From the NCBI RefSeq assembly GCF_001426225.1, contig NZ_LMRT01000001.1, positions 816,913 to 865,439 of the forward strand: DNA of 48,527 nt, given 5' to 3'. Every line of letters starts with the position of its first letter. Position 1 is the stretch's first letter. Shown here one piece after another: positions 35,733 to 44,160 of this stretch. This DNA is from Allobosea sp. Leaf344 (GTDB lineage Bacteria; Pseudomonadota; Alphaproteobacteria; Rhizobiales; Beijerinckiaceae). Position numbers and translations under genes: made by a program. Under the pieces are notes generated by a model. That model saw nothing but the letters and a program-made list of their open reading frames with translations. It was not told where the DNA came from and searched no databases.

Positions 35733-35778
35733 GTTGGCGCCGCGACCGATGAGCAATCAGAACAGAGGGAACAGGCCG

Positions 35779-37338
35779 ATGATCCGAGGATTTCAGACCG
35801 CCTTCCTGTCCGCCGGGCTCGTGCTCGCGGCGCTGGCGCCGGCTGCCGTGAGCGCCTCGACGCTCAAGGTGCAGCTGCGCGCCGACATCCGCTCGATCAA
35901 TCCCGGCGTCAATCGCGACCACAATACCGACGGCGTGGTGCTGCATATGGTCGAGGGGCTCGTCGCCTATGGCGAGACCTCGGAGCCCAAGCCGCTCCTG
36001 GCCGAGACGGTCAGCGTCTCCGAGGATGGCAAGACCTATCGCTTCACGCTGCGCAACGGCGTGCGCTTCCATAACGGCGCCAGCCTCACCGCGGAGGATG
36101 TGGTGTGGAGCTGGAACCGCTACATGGATCCGAAGACCGATTGGCGCTGCCTGTCGGAATTCGACGGGCGCGGCCTCGTCAAGGTGGTCAGCGTCACCGC
36201 CGCCGATCCGAAGACGGTGGTCTTCACGCTGGACCGGCCGAGCGCGCTGTTTTTGGGTTCGCTCGCCCGCACCGACTGCGCCATGACGGGGATCCTGCAC
36301 AGGGATTCGGTCAAGGCCGATGGCAGCTTCGACAAGCCGATCGGGACCGGGCCCTTCAAATTCGGCGAATGGAAGCGCGGCGAGCTGGTTCGGCTGCAGC
36401 GCTTCGCCGACTATGCCGCCCTGCCCGGCGCCATCGACGGGCTGACCGGCGCCAAGCGCCCGCTGGTCGAGACGCTGGATTTCGTGGTGGTGCCCGATCT
36501 CGCCACGGCCAAGGCCGCGCTGCTGAGCGGGGATATCGACGTGGTGCCCGATCTCGCCAATGCCGATGTGGCGGAGCTGAAGGCCACGCCCTCGGTCAAG
36601 CTCTCGGTGAAATCGCATATGGGGCTGGTCGGCCTGATCATGCAGACGCGCGACCCGGTGATCGGCAACGTCAAGCTGCGCCGGGCGATCGCCGCCGCGA
36701 TCGACAAGGCGGAGCTGGTCTCGGCGGTGACGGACGGGCTTGGCAAGCCCAATGGCTCGGTGGTGCCGACGCTGTCGGCCTATCACGGCAAGGTTCAGGA
36801 AGAGGATATCGCGCATGATCCCGCCGCGGCGCGCAAGCTGCTCGCGGAAGCCGGCTACAAGGGCGAGAAGATCGTGATGCTCGCCAATAAGCGCTATCCG
36901 CAGAGCTTCGAGGCCGCGGTCGTCGCGCAGCAGATGCTGCAGGCGGCGGGGATCAATGTCGAGATCGAGGTGCTGGAATGGGCGACCCAGCTCGATCGCT
37001 ACAACAAGGGCAATTACCAGATCCAGGCCTTCCCCTATTCTGGCCGGCTCGACCCTTCCTTGTCATTCGAATCGATCACGGGGCCGAAGGACAAGCAGCC
37101 GCGCAAGCTCTGGGACAATCCCGAGGTGCAGGCGCTGCTGGAGCGCTCGATGGTCGTCGCGGACAAGGCCGAGCGGCAGAAGCTTTTCGACGAGCTGCAC
37201 CGCCGCTTCCTCGCCGATATGCCGATGGTGATGCTCTATAACGGCATCGTCGCCGGCGGCACGGCCAAGCGCGTCGACGGCTATGTCTCGTCGCTGACCT
37301 CGCTGCCCCGGCTGTGGGAGGTCTCCGTCGCGCCCTGA
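35779..37338 (+). CDS. ABC transporter solute-binding protein, family 5 (paralogue A)
   Basis: A 519-residue periplasmic binding protein with Sec signal 1-26 (FLSAGLVLAALAPAAVSA). Marker region TLRNGVRFHNGASLTAEDVV near 90-110 and GTGPFKFGEWKR. It is strikingly similar to the binding protein at 39116-40660, with shared blocks such as MDPKTDWRCLSEFDGRG and ARTDCAM, so they are recent duplicates. Encoded right after the C45 amide hydrolase, 46 bp downstream, but no permease gene follows directly; it is separated from the transporter genes by a convergent GntR gene and a hydrolase gene. It probably works with the permeases at 40715-42474. Confidence 0.93.
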   Translation: MIRGFQTAFLSAGLVLAALAPAAVSASTLKVQLRADIRSINPGVNRDHNTDGVVLHMVEGLVAYGETSEPKPLLAETVSVSEDGKTYRFTLRNGVRFHNGASLTAEDVVWSWNRYMDPKTDWRCLSEFDGRGLVKVVSVTAADPKTVVFTLDRPSALFLGSLARTDCAMTGILHRDSVKADGSFDKPIGTGPFKFGEWKRGELVRLQRFADYAALPGAIDGLTGAKRPLVETLDFVVVPDLATAKAALLSGDIDVVPDLANADVAELKATPSVKLSVKSHMGLVGLIMQTRDPVIGNVKLRRAIAAAIDKAELVSAVTDGLGKPNGSVVPTLSAYHGKVQEEDIAHDPAAARKLLAEAGYKGEKIVMLANKRYPQSFEAAVVAQQMLQAAGINVEIEVLEWATQLDRYNKGNYQIQAFPYSGRLDPSLSFESITGPKDKQPRKLWDNPEVQALLERSMVVADKAERQKLFDELHRRFLADMPMVMLYNGIVAGGTAKRVDGYVSSLTSLPRLWEVSVAP

Positions 37339-37359
37339 GGCGGCGCGGCGATGGTCGGC

Positions 37360-38064
37360 TCAGCCGGCGTCCTTGTCGATATGGCGGGTGATCAGGGCCG
37401 CCAGTTCGGCCGCGTCGCGCCGGCGCAGCGCCTCGACCATGGCGTGGTGGTCGCGGGCGCTGGCGAGCAGCGCCTCATGCGAGGCCCAGACCGTGACGGA
37501 GGAGCCGCGCGAGCGGTCGCGCAGCGCCCAGATCGTCTCGTCCATCACCGGATTGCCGCAGGAGGCGTAGATCAGATGGTGGAATTCGCTGTTGATCTCG
37601 CTCTGCTGGGTGCGCGTTCCCGTCACCACCGCCTCGCTGAAGGCGGCGGCGAGCGCGGCCAGCCGGGCGATCTCGTCATCGCCGATATGGGCGACCACGC
37701 CCGGCATCGCTCCCGCTTCGAGAATGATGCGGGTGTCGCGGATCGCCCGATAGGTCGCGAGATCGACCTCCATGACGCGGTAGCCGCGATTGGGCACGTG
37801 CTCGATGGTCTTGCGGATCGCCAGCTCCTCCAGCGCGCTGCGGACGTCGAAGCGCGTGGCCTGGAATTTCTCCTCGAGATCGATCTGCCGCAGCCATTCG
37901 CCGGGCCGGTACATGCGCAGCCGGATCGCCTGGGCGATCTCGCTGGCGAGCGCGCGTTTGGCGACGCCCGCCCGGCCGCCCGGATTGCGCGCGCCGGCGG
38001 GCGCAGGCGCGGCCGGCTCCGCAGCGGGCGATGTCTGGGAAGCGCGTCTGGTTTTCGGCTGCAT
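37360..38064 (-). CDS. GntR family transcriptional regulator (FCD)
   Basis: A 234-residue FadR-like GntR regulator. An unusual Ala/Pro/Arg-rich N-terminus (1-32, SPAAEPAAPAPAGARNPGG) precedes the winged helix-turn-helix (about 35-100: KRALASEIAQAIRLRMYRPGE, RFDVRSALEELAIRKTIEHV, NRGYRV) and the helical FCD domain (105-230) with metal-binding residues around FHHLIYASCGN and RDHHAMVEAL. Convergent with the binding-protein gene before it and divergent from the hydrolase gene at 38175, with two palindromes between them. Probably represses the hydrolase/transporter operon in response to its substrate. Confidence 0.92.
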   Translation of the reverse strand: MQPKTRRASQTSPAAEPAAPAPAGARNPGGRAGVAKRALASEIAQAIRLRMYRPGEWLRQIDLEEKFQATRFDVRSALEELAIRKTIEHVPNRGYRVMEVDLATYRAIRDTRIILEAGAMPGVVAHIGDDEIARLAALAAAFSEAVVTGTRTQQSEINSEFHHLIYASCGNPVMDETIWALRDRSRGSSVTVWASHEALLASARDHHAMVEALRRRDAAELAALITRHIDKDAG

Positions 38065-38104
38065 GATGGCGTTCTAGCCCATCCCCGCGGAAGACGCACA
38101 AGCC

Positions 38105-38133
38105 TGTTGCACGCCCTAGGAAGGTGTGCAACA
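38105..38133. promoter_or_regulatory. Inverted repeat, divergent GntR/hydrolase region
   Basis: TGTTGCAC (38105-38112) and GTGCAACA (38126-38133), perfect 8-bp arms 13 nt apart, in the 110-bp divergent region. The two half-sites are on the same face of the helix if bound as a dimer with a long spacer. Candidate operator for the GntR protein encoded at 37360-38064. Confidence 0.6.
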
Positions 38134-38134
38134 A

Positions 38135-38148
38135 AATTGGCGCCAATT
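38135..38148. promoter_or_regulatory. 14-bp perfect palindrome before the hydrolase gene
   Basis: AATTGGCGCCAATT, 26 bp upstream of the hydrolase ATG and directly after the inverted repeat at 38105-38133. An independent operator or part of a composite site; the form is LysR/GntR-like but not diagnostic. Confidence 0.55.
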
Positions 38149-38174
38149 CTTGAGCCAGTCGTGAGGGCGTGCTG

Positions 38175-39074
38175 ATGACCAACCGAGACGGCAGCCTCGC
38201 CACGACGAGCAACCCCGCCAGCGAGGATGCGGCGGCGATCGCCCGGGCGCTCTACGATCTCGGCCCGACGCCGGTCATGGCCTGCAAGGCCGATCCGCGC
38301 TTCAGCTACTGCCTCTATGTGCCGCCGCATCTGGGCAAATCGACTCAGCCGCCCGAGCTGATCGTGGCGATGCACGGCACGGGGCGCGGCTTCACCGGCT
38401 ATCGCGACGGATTCCAGGATTTCGCGCGCTGGAACAATTGCATCGTGCTGGCGCCGCTCTTCCCGATCGGCGTGCTCGGTGACGATAACCGCGACGGCTT
38501 CAAATACATGCGCGAGGGCGAGATCCGCTACGACATGGTGCTGCTCGCCATGGTCGCCGAGGTGGAGGCCCGCTACGGCGTCAGCTTCCCGCGCTTCGCC
38601 CTGTTCGGCTATTCCGGCGGCGGGCATTTCGCCCATCGTTTCCTGATGCTGCAGCCGCGCCGGCTCTGGGCCTGCTCGATCGGCGCACCGGGCTCGGTGA
38701 CGCTGCTCGACCCGACGCGCGACTGGTGGGTCGGCACGCGCAACATGGCCGAGCTGTTCGGCGCCGCGCCGGACATCGCCGCGATGAAGCAGGTCGCGGT
38801 GCAGATGATCGTCGGTGCGGCCGATCTCGAGACCTGGGAAATCACCCATAAGCCCGGCGGGCGCAACTGGATGCCGGACGCCAACCATGCCGGCAGGACC
38901 CGGCCGGAGCGGCTCGCCAGCCTGAAGGCCTCCTTCGAGCAGGCCGGCATCCCTGTGCGGTTCGATCTCGTCGCCAACATGGCCCATGACGGGCTGCGCG
39001 CCGTGCCGAAGGTCGAGGATTTCTTCGCCGAGCATCTCACGGCCTTGCGCGCAGCAGCCGCCCGGGCGGCCTGA
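38175..39074 (+). CDS. Alpha/beta hydrolase (esterase/PHB-depolymerase-like)
   Basis: A 299-residue cytoplasmic alpha/beta hydrolase. Oxyanion region VAMHGTGRGFTGY (64-76), nucleophile Ser147 in FGYSGGGHFAH and catalytic His in MAHDGL near residue 275. The fold pattern is that of the esterase/poly-hydroxybutyrate-depolymerase-like family, but without secretion signal, so it acts inside. I chose ATG 38175 because GAGGG stands 7 nt upstream; GTG 38169 is an alternative. First gene of the rightward operon that includes the second binding protein, the permeases, the fused ATPase and the gamma-glutamyltransferase. Confidence 0.88.
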   Translation: MTNRDGSLATTSNPASEDAAAIARALYDLGPTPVMACKADPRFSYCLYVPPHLGKSTQPPELIVAMHGTGRGFTGYRDGFQDFARWNNCIVLAPLFPIGVLGDDNRDGFKYMREGEIRYDMVLLAMVAEVEARYGVSFPRFALFGYSGGGHFAHRFLMLQPRRLWACSIGAPGSVTLLDPTRDWWVGTRNMAELFGAAPDIAAMKQVAVQMIVGAADLETWEITHKPGGRNWMPDANHAGRTRPERLASLKASFEQAGIPVRFDLVANMAHDGLRAVPKVEDFFAEHLTALRAAAARAA

Positions 39075-39115
39075 AGGCCGGATTCGCACAAGCACAAGAC
39101 AACAGGGGAATGATC

Positions 39116-40660
39116 ATGAACCGGCTTCTCGCTTCCGCCTGCCTCCTGCCCTTGCTGGCCAGCCCGGCGCTGGCGCAGACGCTCACCGTCGCCGTGGCGG
39201 CCGATGTCCGCAGCATCAATCCCGGCGTCAACCGGGACGACAACACCGATGATTTCGCGCTGCAGATCGTCGAGGGGCTGGTCGGATATGATGAGGGCGG
39301 CATCGTCCAGCCGCTGCTGGCCTCCAAGGTCGAGACGTCCCAGGACGGCAAGACCTACACCTTCACGCTGCGCGAGGGCGTCAAGTTCCACAATGGCGCC
39401 GAGCTGACCGCGGCCGATGTCGTGTGGAGCTGGAACCGCTACATGGATCCGAAGACCGATTGGCGCTGCCTCTCGGAATTCGATGGCCGCGGCGGGCTGA
39501 AGGTCGAAGCGGTCGAGGCGCCCGATGCCCGCACCGTGGTGATGAAGATCAACCAGCCCAATGCGCTGTTCCTCGATTCGCTGGCGCGCACCGATTGCGC
39601 CATGGCCGGCGTCACCCACCGCGACTCGGTCAAGGCCGATGGCAGCTGGGACAAGCCGATCGGCACCGGGCCGTTCAAGTTCGGCGAGTGGAAGCGCGCC
39701 GAATATTTCACGATGACCGCCTTCGACGGCTATGTCTCGCCGAAGAACGACGGCAAGCCGGACGGCTATGTCGGCTCCAAGCGGCCGCTGCTCAAGGAGG
39801 TCAAGTTCCTGATCGTCAAGGACCCCGCCACGGTCAAGGCGGGGCTGACCTCCGGCGCGATCCAGCTGAGCGAAGTGCTGGCGAGCGATGTCGAGGAGAT
39901 CCGCAAGATCCCCTCGCTCGCCGTGGCCACGGCGCCGACCGCGACCCGCCATGTCCTGCTGATCCAGACCCGCGACGCGGTGACGGGCAATCTCAAGCTG
40001 CGCAAGGCGATCGCCGCGGCGCTCGACATGGAGGAGATCGTCGCGACCGCCTCGAACGGGCTCGGCAAGCCGAACAACTCGCCGATCTATACGCGCTCCG
40101 CCTATTTCGGCGAGGCTCAGAAGCAGGGTCATCGCTACGACCCCGCCGCAGCCAAGAAGCTGTTGGCCGAGGCCGGCTACAAGGGCGAGAAGATCACCAT
40201 CCTGGCGAATAAGCGCCCGACCGTGCCGAGCTTCCCGGCCGCGGTGGTGGTGCAGGCGATGCTGCAGGCGGCCGGGATCAATGCCGAGATCGAGGTGATC
40301 GACTGGGCGACCCAGCTCGACCGCTACAACAAGGGCAATTACCAGATGCAGTCCTTCTCGTTCTCGGCCCGCTTCGACCCCGCTCTCGCCTTCGAGCAGT
40401 TCGCCGGGCCCAAGGACAAGCAGCCGCGCAAGATCTGGGACAATCCGGAAGCCCAGGCCAAGATCGACCGGCTGACGGCGATCGCCGACAAGGCCGAGCG
40501 GCAGAAGCTGGTGGACGAGCTGCACAAGGCGGTGATCGACGAGGTGCCGCTGATCTTCATGTATAACGGCGTCGACGCGATCGCCCACAGCAAGAGCCTC
40601 TCCGGCTTCCAGCCCTGGCAGTCCAAGCTGCGGATGTGGGAAGTCACCCTCGCCAAGTGA
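39116..40660 (+). CDS. ABC transporter solute-binding protein, family 5 (paralogue B)
   Basis: A 514-residue binding protein, signal peptide 1-20 (LLASACLLPLLASPALA). Close paralogue of the protein at 35779-37338: shared runs include SINPGVNRD, MDPKTDWRCLSEFDGRG, HRDSVKADGS and GTGPFKFGEWKR. ATG 39116 was chosen over ATG 39110 because AGGGGA lies 6 nt before it. Directly upstream of the two permease genes (54 bp), so this is the main binding protein of the third Dpp-like system. Likely ligands are small peptides or gamma-glutamyl compounds, judged from the adjacent gamma-glutamyltransferase; the ligand is not shown. Confidence 0.94.
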   Translation: MNRLLASACLLPLLASPALAQTLTVAVAADVRSINPGVNRDDNTDDFALQIVEGLVGYDEGGIVQPLLASKVETSQDGKTYTFTLREGVKFHNGAELTAADVVWSWNRYMDPKTDWRCLSEFDGRGGLKVEAVEAPDARTVVMKINQPNALFLDSLARTDCAMAGVTHRDSVKADGSWDKPIGTGPFKFGEWKRAEYFTMTAFDGYVSPKNDGKPDGYVGSKRPLLKEVKFLIVKDPATVKAGLTSGAIQLSEVLASDVEEIRKIPSLAVATAPTATRHVLLIQTRDAVTGNLKLRKAIAAALDMEEIVATASNGLGKPNNSPIYTRSAYFGEAQKQGHRYDPAAAKKLLAEAGYKGEKITILANKRPTVPSFPAAVVVQAMLQAAGINAEIEVIDWATQLDRYNKGNYQMQSFSFSARFDPALAFEQFAGPKDKQPRKIWDNPEAQAKIDRLTAIADKAERQKLVDELHKAVIDEVPLIFMYNGVDAIAHSKSLSGFQPWQSKLRMWEVTLAK

Positions 40661-40714
40661 CCCCCTCCCGCGTCCCGCCCCGCACCCGCTGATCCCGACA
40701 ACCGAAAGCCGCGC

Positions 40715-41659
40715 ATGCTGCGCTTCGCCCTGACCCGGGTCGCCATGGCCCTGCCGACGCTACTGATCGTGGCGATCTCGGTCTTCGTGCTGATCCGGCT
40801 GATCCCGGGCGATCCGGCCTCGCTGATGCTGGGCGACCTCGCCACGCCGGCCTCGATCGCCGATCTCCGGGCCAGGCTGGGGCTCGACCAGAGCCTGCCC
40901 GTGCAGTTCGGCATCTGGTTCGGCAATCTGCTGCGCGGCGATCTCGGCATCTCGATCAACACCCAGCAGCCGATCCTGCCGCTGGTGCTGTCGCGCTTCT
41001 GGATCAGCGCGCAGATCGTCCTCGTCGCGGTGTTTCTCGCCAGCCTCGTCGCGGTGCCGGCGGGGGTGATCGCGGCCTGGCGACAGGATTCGCAGCTCGA
41101 CCTCGCTCTGGTCGCGCTGGCGACGCTGCTCCTCTCGATCCCGACCTTCTGGCTGGGGCTGCTGTTGCTGCTGTTCTTCGGGCTGAAGCTCGGCTGGCTG
41201 CCGGTCGTCGGCTATGTCTCGCTCGGCGACGATCCCTGGCGCGGGGCGCTCTACCTGATCATGCCGATCCTGACGCTGTTCCTGCACGAGATCGGGGTTC
41301 TGCTGCGCATGGCGCGGGCCTCGACGCTCGAGGTGCTGCGGCTCGACTACATCACCCATGCCCGCGCCAAGGGGCTGTCGGAGATGGCGGTGCTGTGGCG
41401 CCACGCCTTCAAGAACGCCTTCGGCCCGACCTGGACGCTGATCGGCCTGGTGCTCGGCAATCTGCTCGGCGGCATCGCCGTGGTCGAGACGGTCTTCACC
41501 ATTCCGGGGCTGGGGCGGCTGCTGGTCGATGCGATCTTCGCGCGCGACTACCCCGTCATCCAGGGCTGCATGCTGCTCGTCGCCTTCACCTATGTGCTGG
41601 TCAATCTTGTGATCGACCTCTGCTATCCGATCTTCGATCCAAGGGTGACGGCGCAATGA
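40715..41659 (+). CDS. ABC transporter permease, DppB type
   Basis: A 314-residue six-helix permease starting RFALTRVAMALPTLLIVAIS. First periplasmic loop with LARARLGLDQSLPVQFGIW-like sequence (residues 45-70) and the EAA loop DYITHARAKGLSEMAVLWRH near 209-228. Overlaps the next gene by ATGA (41656-41659). Third importer in the window. Confidence 0.94.
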   Translation: MLRFALTRVAMALPTLLIVAISVFVLIRLIPGDPASLMLGDLATPASIADLRARLGLDQSLPVQFGIWFGNLLRGDLGISINTQQPILPLVLSRFWISAQIVLVAVFLASLVAVPAGVIAAWRQDSQLDLALVALATLLLSIPTFWLGLLLLLFFGLKLGWLPVVGYVSLGDDPWRGALYLIMPILTLFLHEIGVLLRMARASTLEVLRLDYITHARAKGLSEMAVLWRHAFKNAFGPTWTLIGLVLGNLLGGIAVVETVFTIPGLGRLLVDAIFARDYPVIQGCMLLVAFTYVLVNLVIDLCYPIFDPRVTAQ

Positions 41660-42474
41660 GGCTGCCCCCTCTCAACGCCCTGATCGGCGGCGGGCTGATC
41701 GGCACGCTCTGCGTGGTCGCTGCCGTCGGCGCGGTCTGGACCCCCTATGATCCGCTGCGCCTCTCCTTCCGGCACAAGCTGGCGCCGCCCTCGCAGCTGC
41801 ACTGGCTCGGCACCGACGAATTCGGCCGGGACGTGCTGTCGCGGCTGATGGCCGGCGCGGCGACATCGGTCTGGATCAGCATCCTGACCGTGACGCTCGC
41901 CGTGCTGCTCGGCACGCTCATCGGGCTGTTCTCCGGCTATATCCGCGGCTGGTTCGACCGCATCGTGATGGCCTTCAACGATGCGCTGCTCGCCTTCCCC
42001 GGCATTCTCCTGGCGCTCGGGCTGCTCGCCGTGGTCGGCGCCAACAAATACGGGATCATCCTGGCGCTCGGCATCGCCTACGCCCCGTCGGTCGCGCGGA
42101 TCGTGCGCGGCACGGTGCTCTCCCTGCGCGAGAAGGAGTTCATCGCGGCCTCGCGGGTGATGGGCAATTCGGAGGGCTACACCATGGCGCGCCATATCCT
42201 GCCGAATTGCATCGCGCCGCTGACCGTGCTGGCGACCTCGATGTTCGGCTATGTGCTGCTGGCGGAAAGCTCGCTCTCCTTCCTCGGGCTGGGCGTGCCG
42301 CCCCCGGCGCCGACCTGGGGCAATATGCTGGCCGGGTCGCGCGCCTATATCGGCCAGGCGATGTGGCTCGGCATCTTCCCCGGCCTGTGCATCTCGCTGA
42401 CCCTGCTCGGCATCAACCTGCTCGGCGATGCGGTGCGCGACCGGCTCGACCCGCGCATGCGGGGTTCGCGATGA
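41656..42474 (+). CDS. ABC transporter permease, DppC type
   Basis: A 272-residue permease, short N-terminus (RLPPLNALIGGGLIGTLCVV), marker HWLGTDEFGRDVLSRLMAG near 50-68 and EAA loop EFIAASRVMGNSEGYTMARH near 160-179. Start at 41656 overlaps the dppB stop by ATGA, and its own stop overlaps the ATPase start the same way. Similar in length to other C-type permeases. Confidence 0.94.
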   Translation: MRLPPLNALIGGGLIGTLCVVAAVGAVWTPYDPLRLSFRHKLAPPSQLHWLGTDEFGRDVLSRLMAGAATSVWISILTVTLAVLLGTLIGLFSGYIRGWFDRIVMAFNDALLAFPGILLALGLLAVVGANKYGIILALGIAYAPSVARIVRGTVLSLREKEFIAASRVMGNSEGYTMARHILPNCIAPLTVLATSMFGYVLLAESSLSFLGLGVPPPAPTWGNMLAGSRAYIGQAMWLGIFPGLCISLTLLGINLLGDAVRDRLDPRMRGSR

Positions 42475-44147
42475 GCGCGCCGCTGCTCTCGGTCGACGGC
42501 CTGACCCTCGCCATCAAATCCTCCGGCCGCGAGGTGGTGAAATCCGTGGGCTTCACCGTCTCGCGCGGCGAGATCGTCGGCATCGTCGGCGAATCCGGCT
42601 CGGGCAAGACGCTCGCCGCACGGGCGGTGATGGGCTTCGTGCCGCCGGCGGTGAAGCGGCTCGCCGGCTCCATCCGCTTCGATGGCGAGGAGATCACCAC
42701 CATGGCGCCGCGGCGCCTGCGGGCGGTGCGTGGCTCCAAGGTCGGCATGGTCTTCCAGGAGCCGATGACCTCGCTGAACCCGTCCATGACCATCGGGCGG
42801 CAGCTGGAAGAGGGTCTCGCCCTGCATCGCGAGCTCGATGCGGAGGGGCGCCGCGCGCTGATCCTGGACATGCTCCGCCGTGTCGGCCTGTCCGATCCGG
42901 AGGGGGCGCTGGACGCCTTCCCGCACCAGTTCTCCGGCGGCATGCGCCAGCGCATCATGCTGGCCTCGGTGATGCTGCTGAAGCCGGCGCTGCTCCTGGC
43001 CGACGAGCCGACGACGGCGCTGGACGCGGTGGTGCAGCGCGACGTGATGGAGCTGATGGTCGAGCTGACCCGGGAGAACGGCACGGCGGTGCTGCTGATC
43101 TCGCATGATCTCGGCATGGTCGCCCGCTATTGCAGCCGCATCGTGGTGATGAGCCAGGGCGAGGTCGTCGAGCAGGGGGAGAGCGCCGACATTCTGGCGC
43201 GGCCGCAGCACCCCTATACGCGCATGCTGCTGGCCGCGATGCCGAAACGTGGCGAGCCGCGCGATCTGCCGCCGGTCGGCACGCCGATCGTCGCGGTGCG
43301 CGATCTCGTCGTCGACTATCCCGGCCGCCAGCGCTTCTTCCGGAAAAGCGCGCCGAAACGGGCGCTGCACGGGATTTCGCTCGCCGTCCAGCCGGGTGAG
43401 GTCGTCGCCGTGGTCGGCGGCTCGGGCTCCGGCAAGACCACGCTCGGCCAGGCGATCGCCGGGCTGGTCCCGGCCAGCGGCGGCGAGATCCTGTTCGAGG
43501 GCAAGCCGATCTTCAAGAGCGACGGGGCCTATTGGGACTACCGGCTGAACTGCCAGATGGTGTTCCAGGACCCGTATTCCTCGCTCGACCCACGCATGAC
43601 GATCGGCCAGCTGGTCGCGGAACCGCTGCGGCTCGTCCCCGGCATCGGCCCGGCGGAGCGGCAGGCTCGGCTGGCGGAGGTGCTGGCCGAGGTCGGGCTG
43701 GGCCAGGGTTTCGCAGAGCGCTATCCGCACGAGCTCTCCGGTGGGCAGCGCCAGCGCGTCGCGATCGCCCGCGCCGTGGTGCGCCGGCCGAGCTTCGTCA
43801 TCGCCGACGAGCCGGTTTCGGCGCTGGACGTCACGGTGCGGGCGCAGGTGCTCGCGCTCTTCGCCGAGCTGCAGCGCAGGCATGGCTTCTCCTGCCTGTT
43901 CATCAGCCATGATCTCGGCGTGGTCGAGCAGGTCGCCGACCGGGTCATCGTGATGAGCGAGGGGCGCATCGTCGAGGAAGGCCGGCGCGACCAGATCTTC
44001 GACGCGCCGTCCCATCCCTATACGCGCAAGCTGCTCTCGGCCGTCCCGGCGCTGGAAAGCACCGCCGATGGCGGTGTCCGGCTGTTCTGGCGGCTGGGCG
44101 ATCCCGCGCTGGAGCAAGACTCCGGCGCCGAGCCGCGCCCCGCCTGA
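42471..44147 (+). CDS. Fused DppD-DppF-type ABC ATPase
   Basis: A 558-residue protein with two nucleotide-binding domains. First: Walker A GESGSGKT (40-47), FSGGMRQR, LLLADEPTTALD, LISHDLGMV. Second: Walker A GGSGSGKT (316-323), VFQDPYSSLDPRM, LSGGQRQR, FVIADEPVSALD, FISHDLGVV. Both sets of catalytic motifs are intact. The first ATG overlaps the preceding stop (42471-42474). About 60 residues shorter than the fused ATPase at 28795, mainly in the linker and the C-terminal tails. Ends 13 bp before the gamma-glutamyltransferase gene. Confidence 0.95.
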   Translation: MSAPLLSVDGLTLAIKSSGREVVKSVGFTVSRGEIVGIVGESGSGKTLAARAVMGFVPPAVKRLAGSIRFDGEEITTMAPRRLRAVRGSKVGMVFQEPMTSLNPSMTIGRQLEEGLALHRELDAEGRRALILDMLRRVGLSDPEGALDAFPHQFSGGMRQRIMLASVMLLKPALLLADEPTTALDAVVQRDVMELMVELTRENGTAVLLISHDLGMVARYCSRIVVMSQGEVVEQGESADILARPQHPYTRMLLAAMPKRGEPRDLPPVGTPIVAVRDLVVDYPGRQRFFRKSAPKRALHGISLAVQPGEVVAVVGGSGSGKTTLGQAIAGLVPASGGEILFEGKPIFKSDGAYWDYRLNCQMVFQDPYSSLDPRMTIGQLVAEPLRLVPGIGPAERQARLAEVLAEVGLGQGFAERYPHELSGGQRQRVAIARAVVRRPSFVIADEPVSALDVTVRAQVLALFAELQRRHGFSCLFISHDLGVVEQVADRVIVMSEGRIVEEGRRDQIFDAPSHPYTRKLLSAVPALESTADGGVRLFWRLGDPALEQDSGAEPRPA

Positions 44148-44160
44148 GCCGAGGTCGAGC

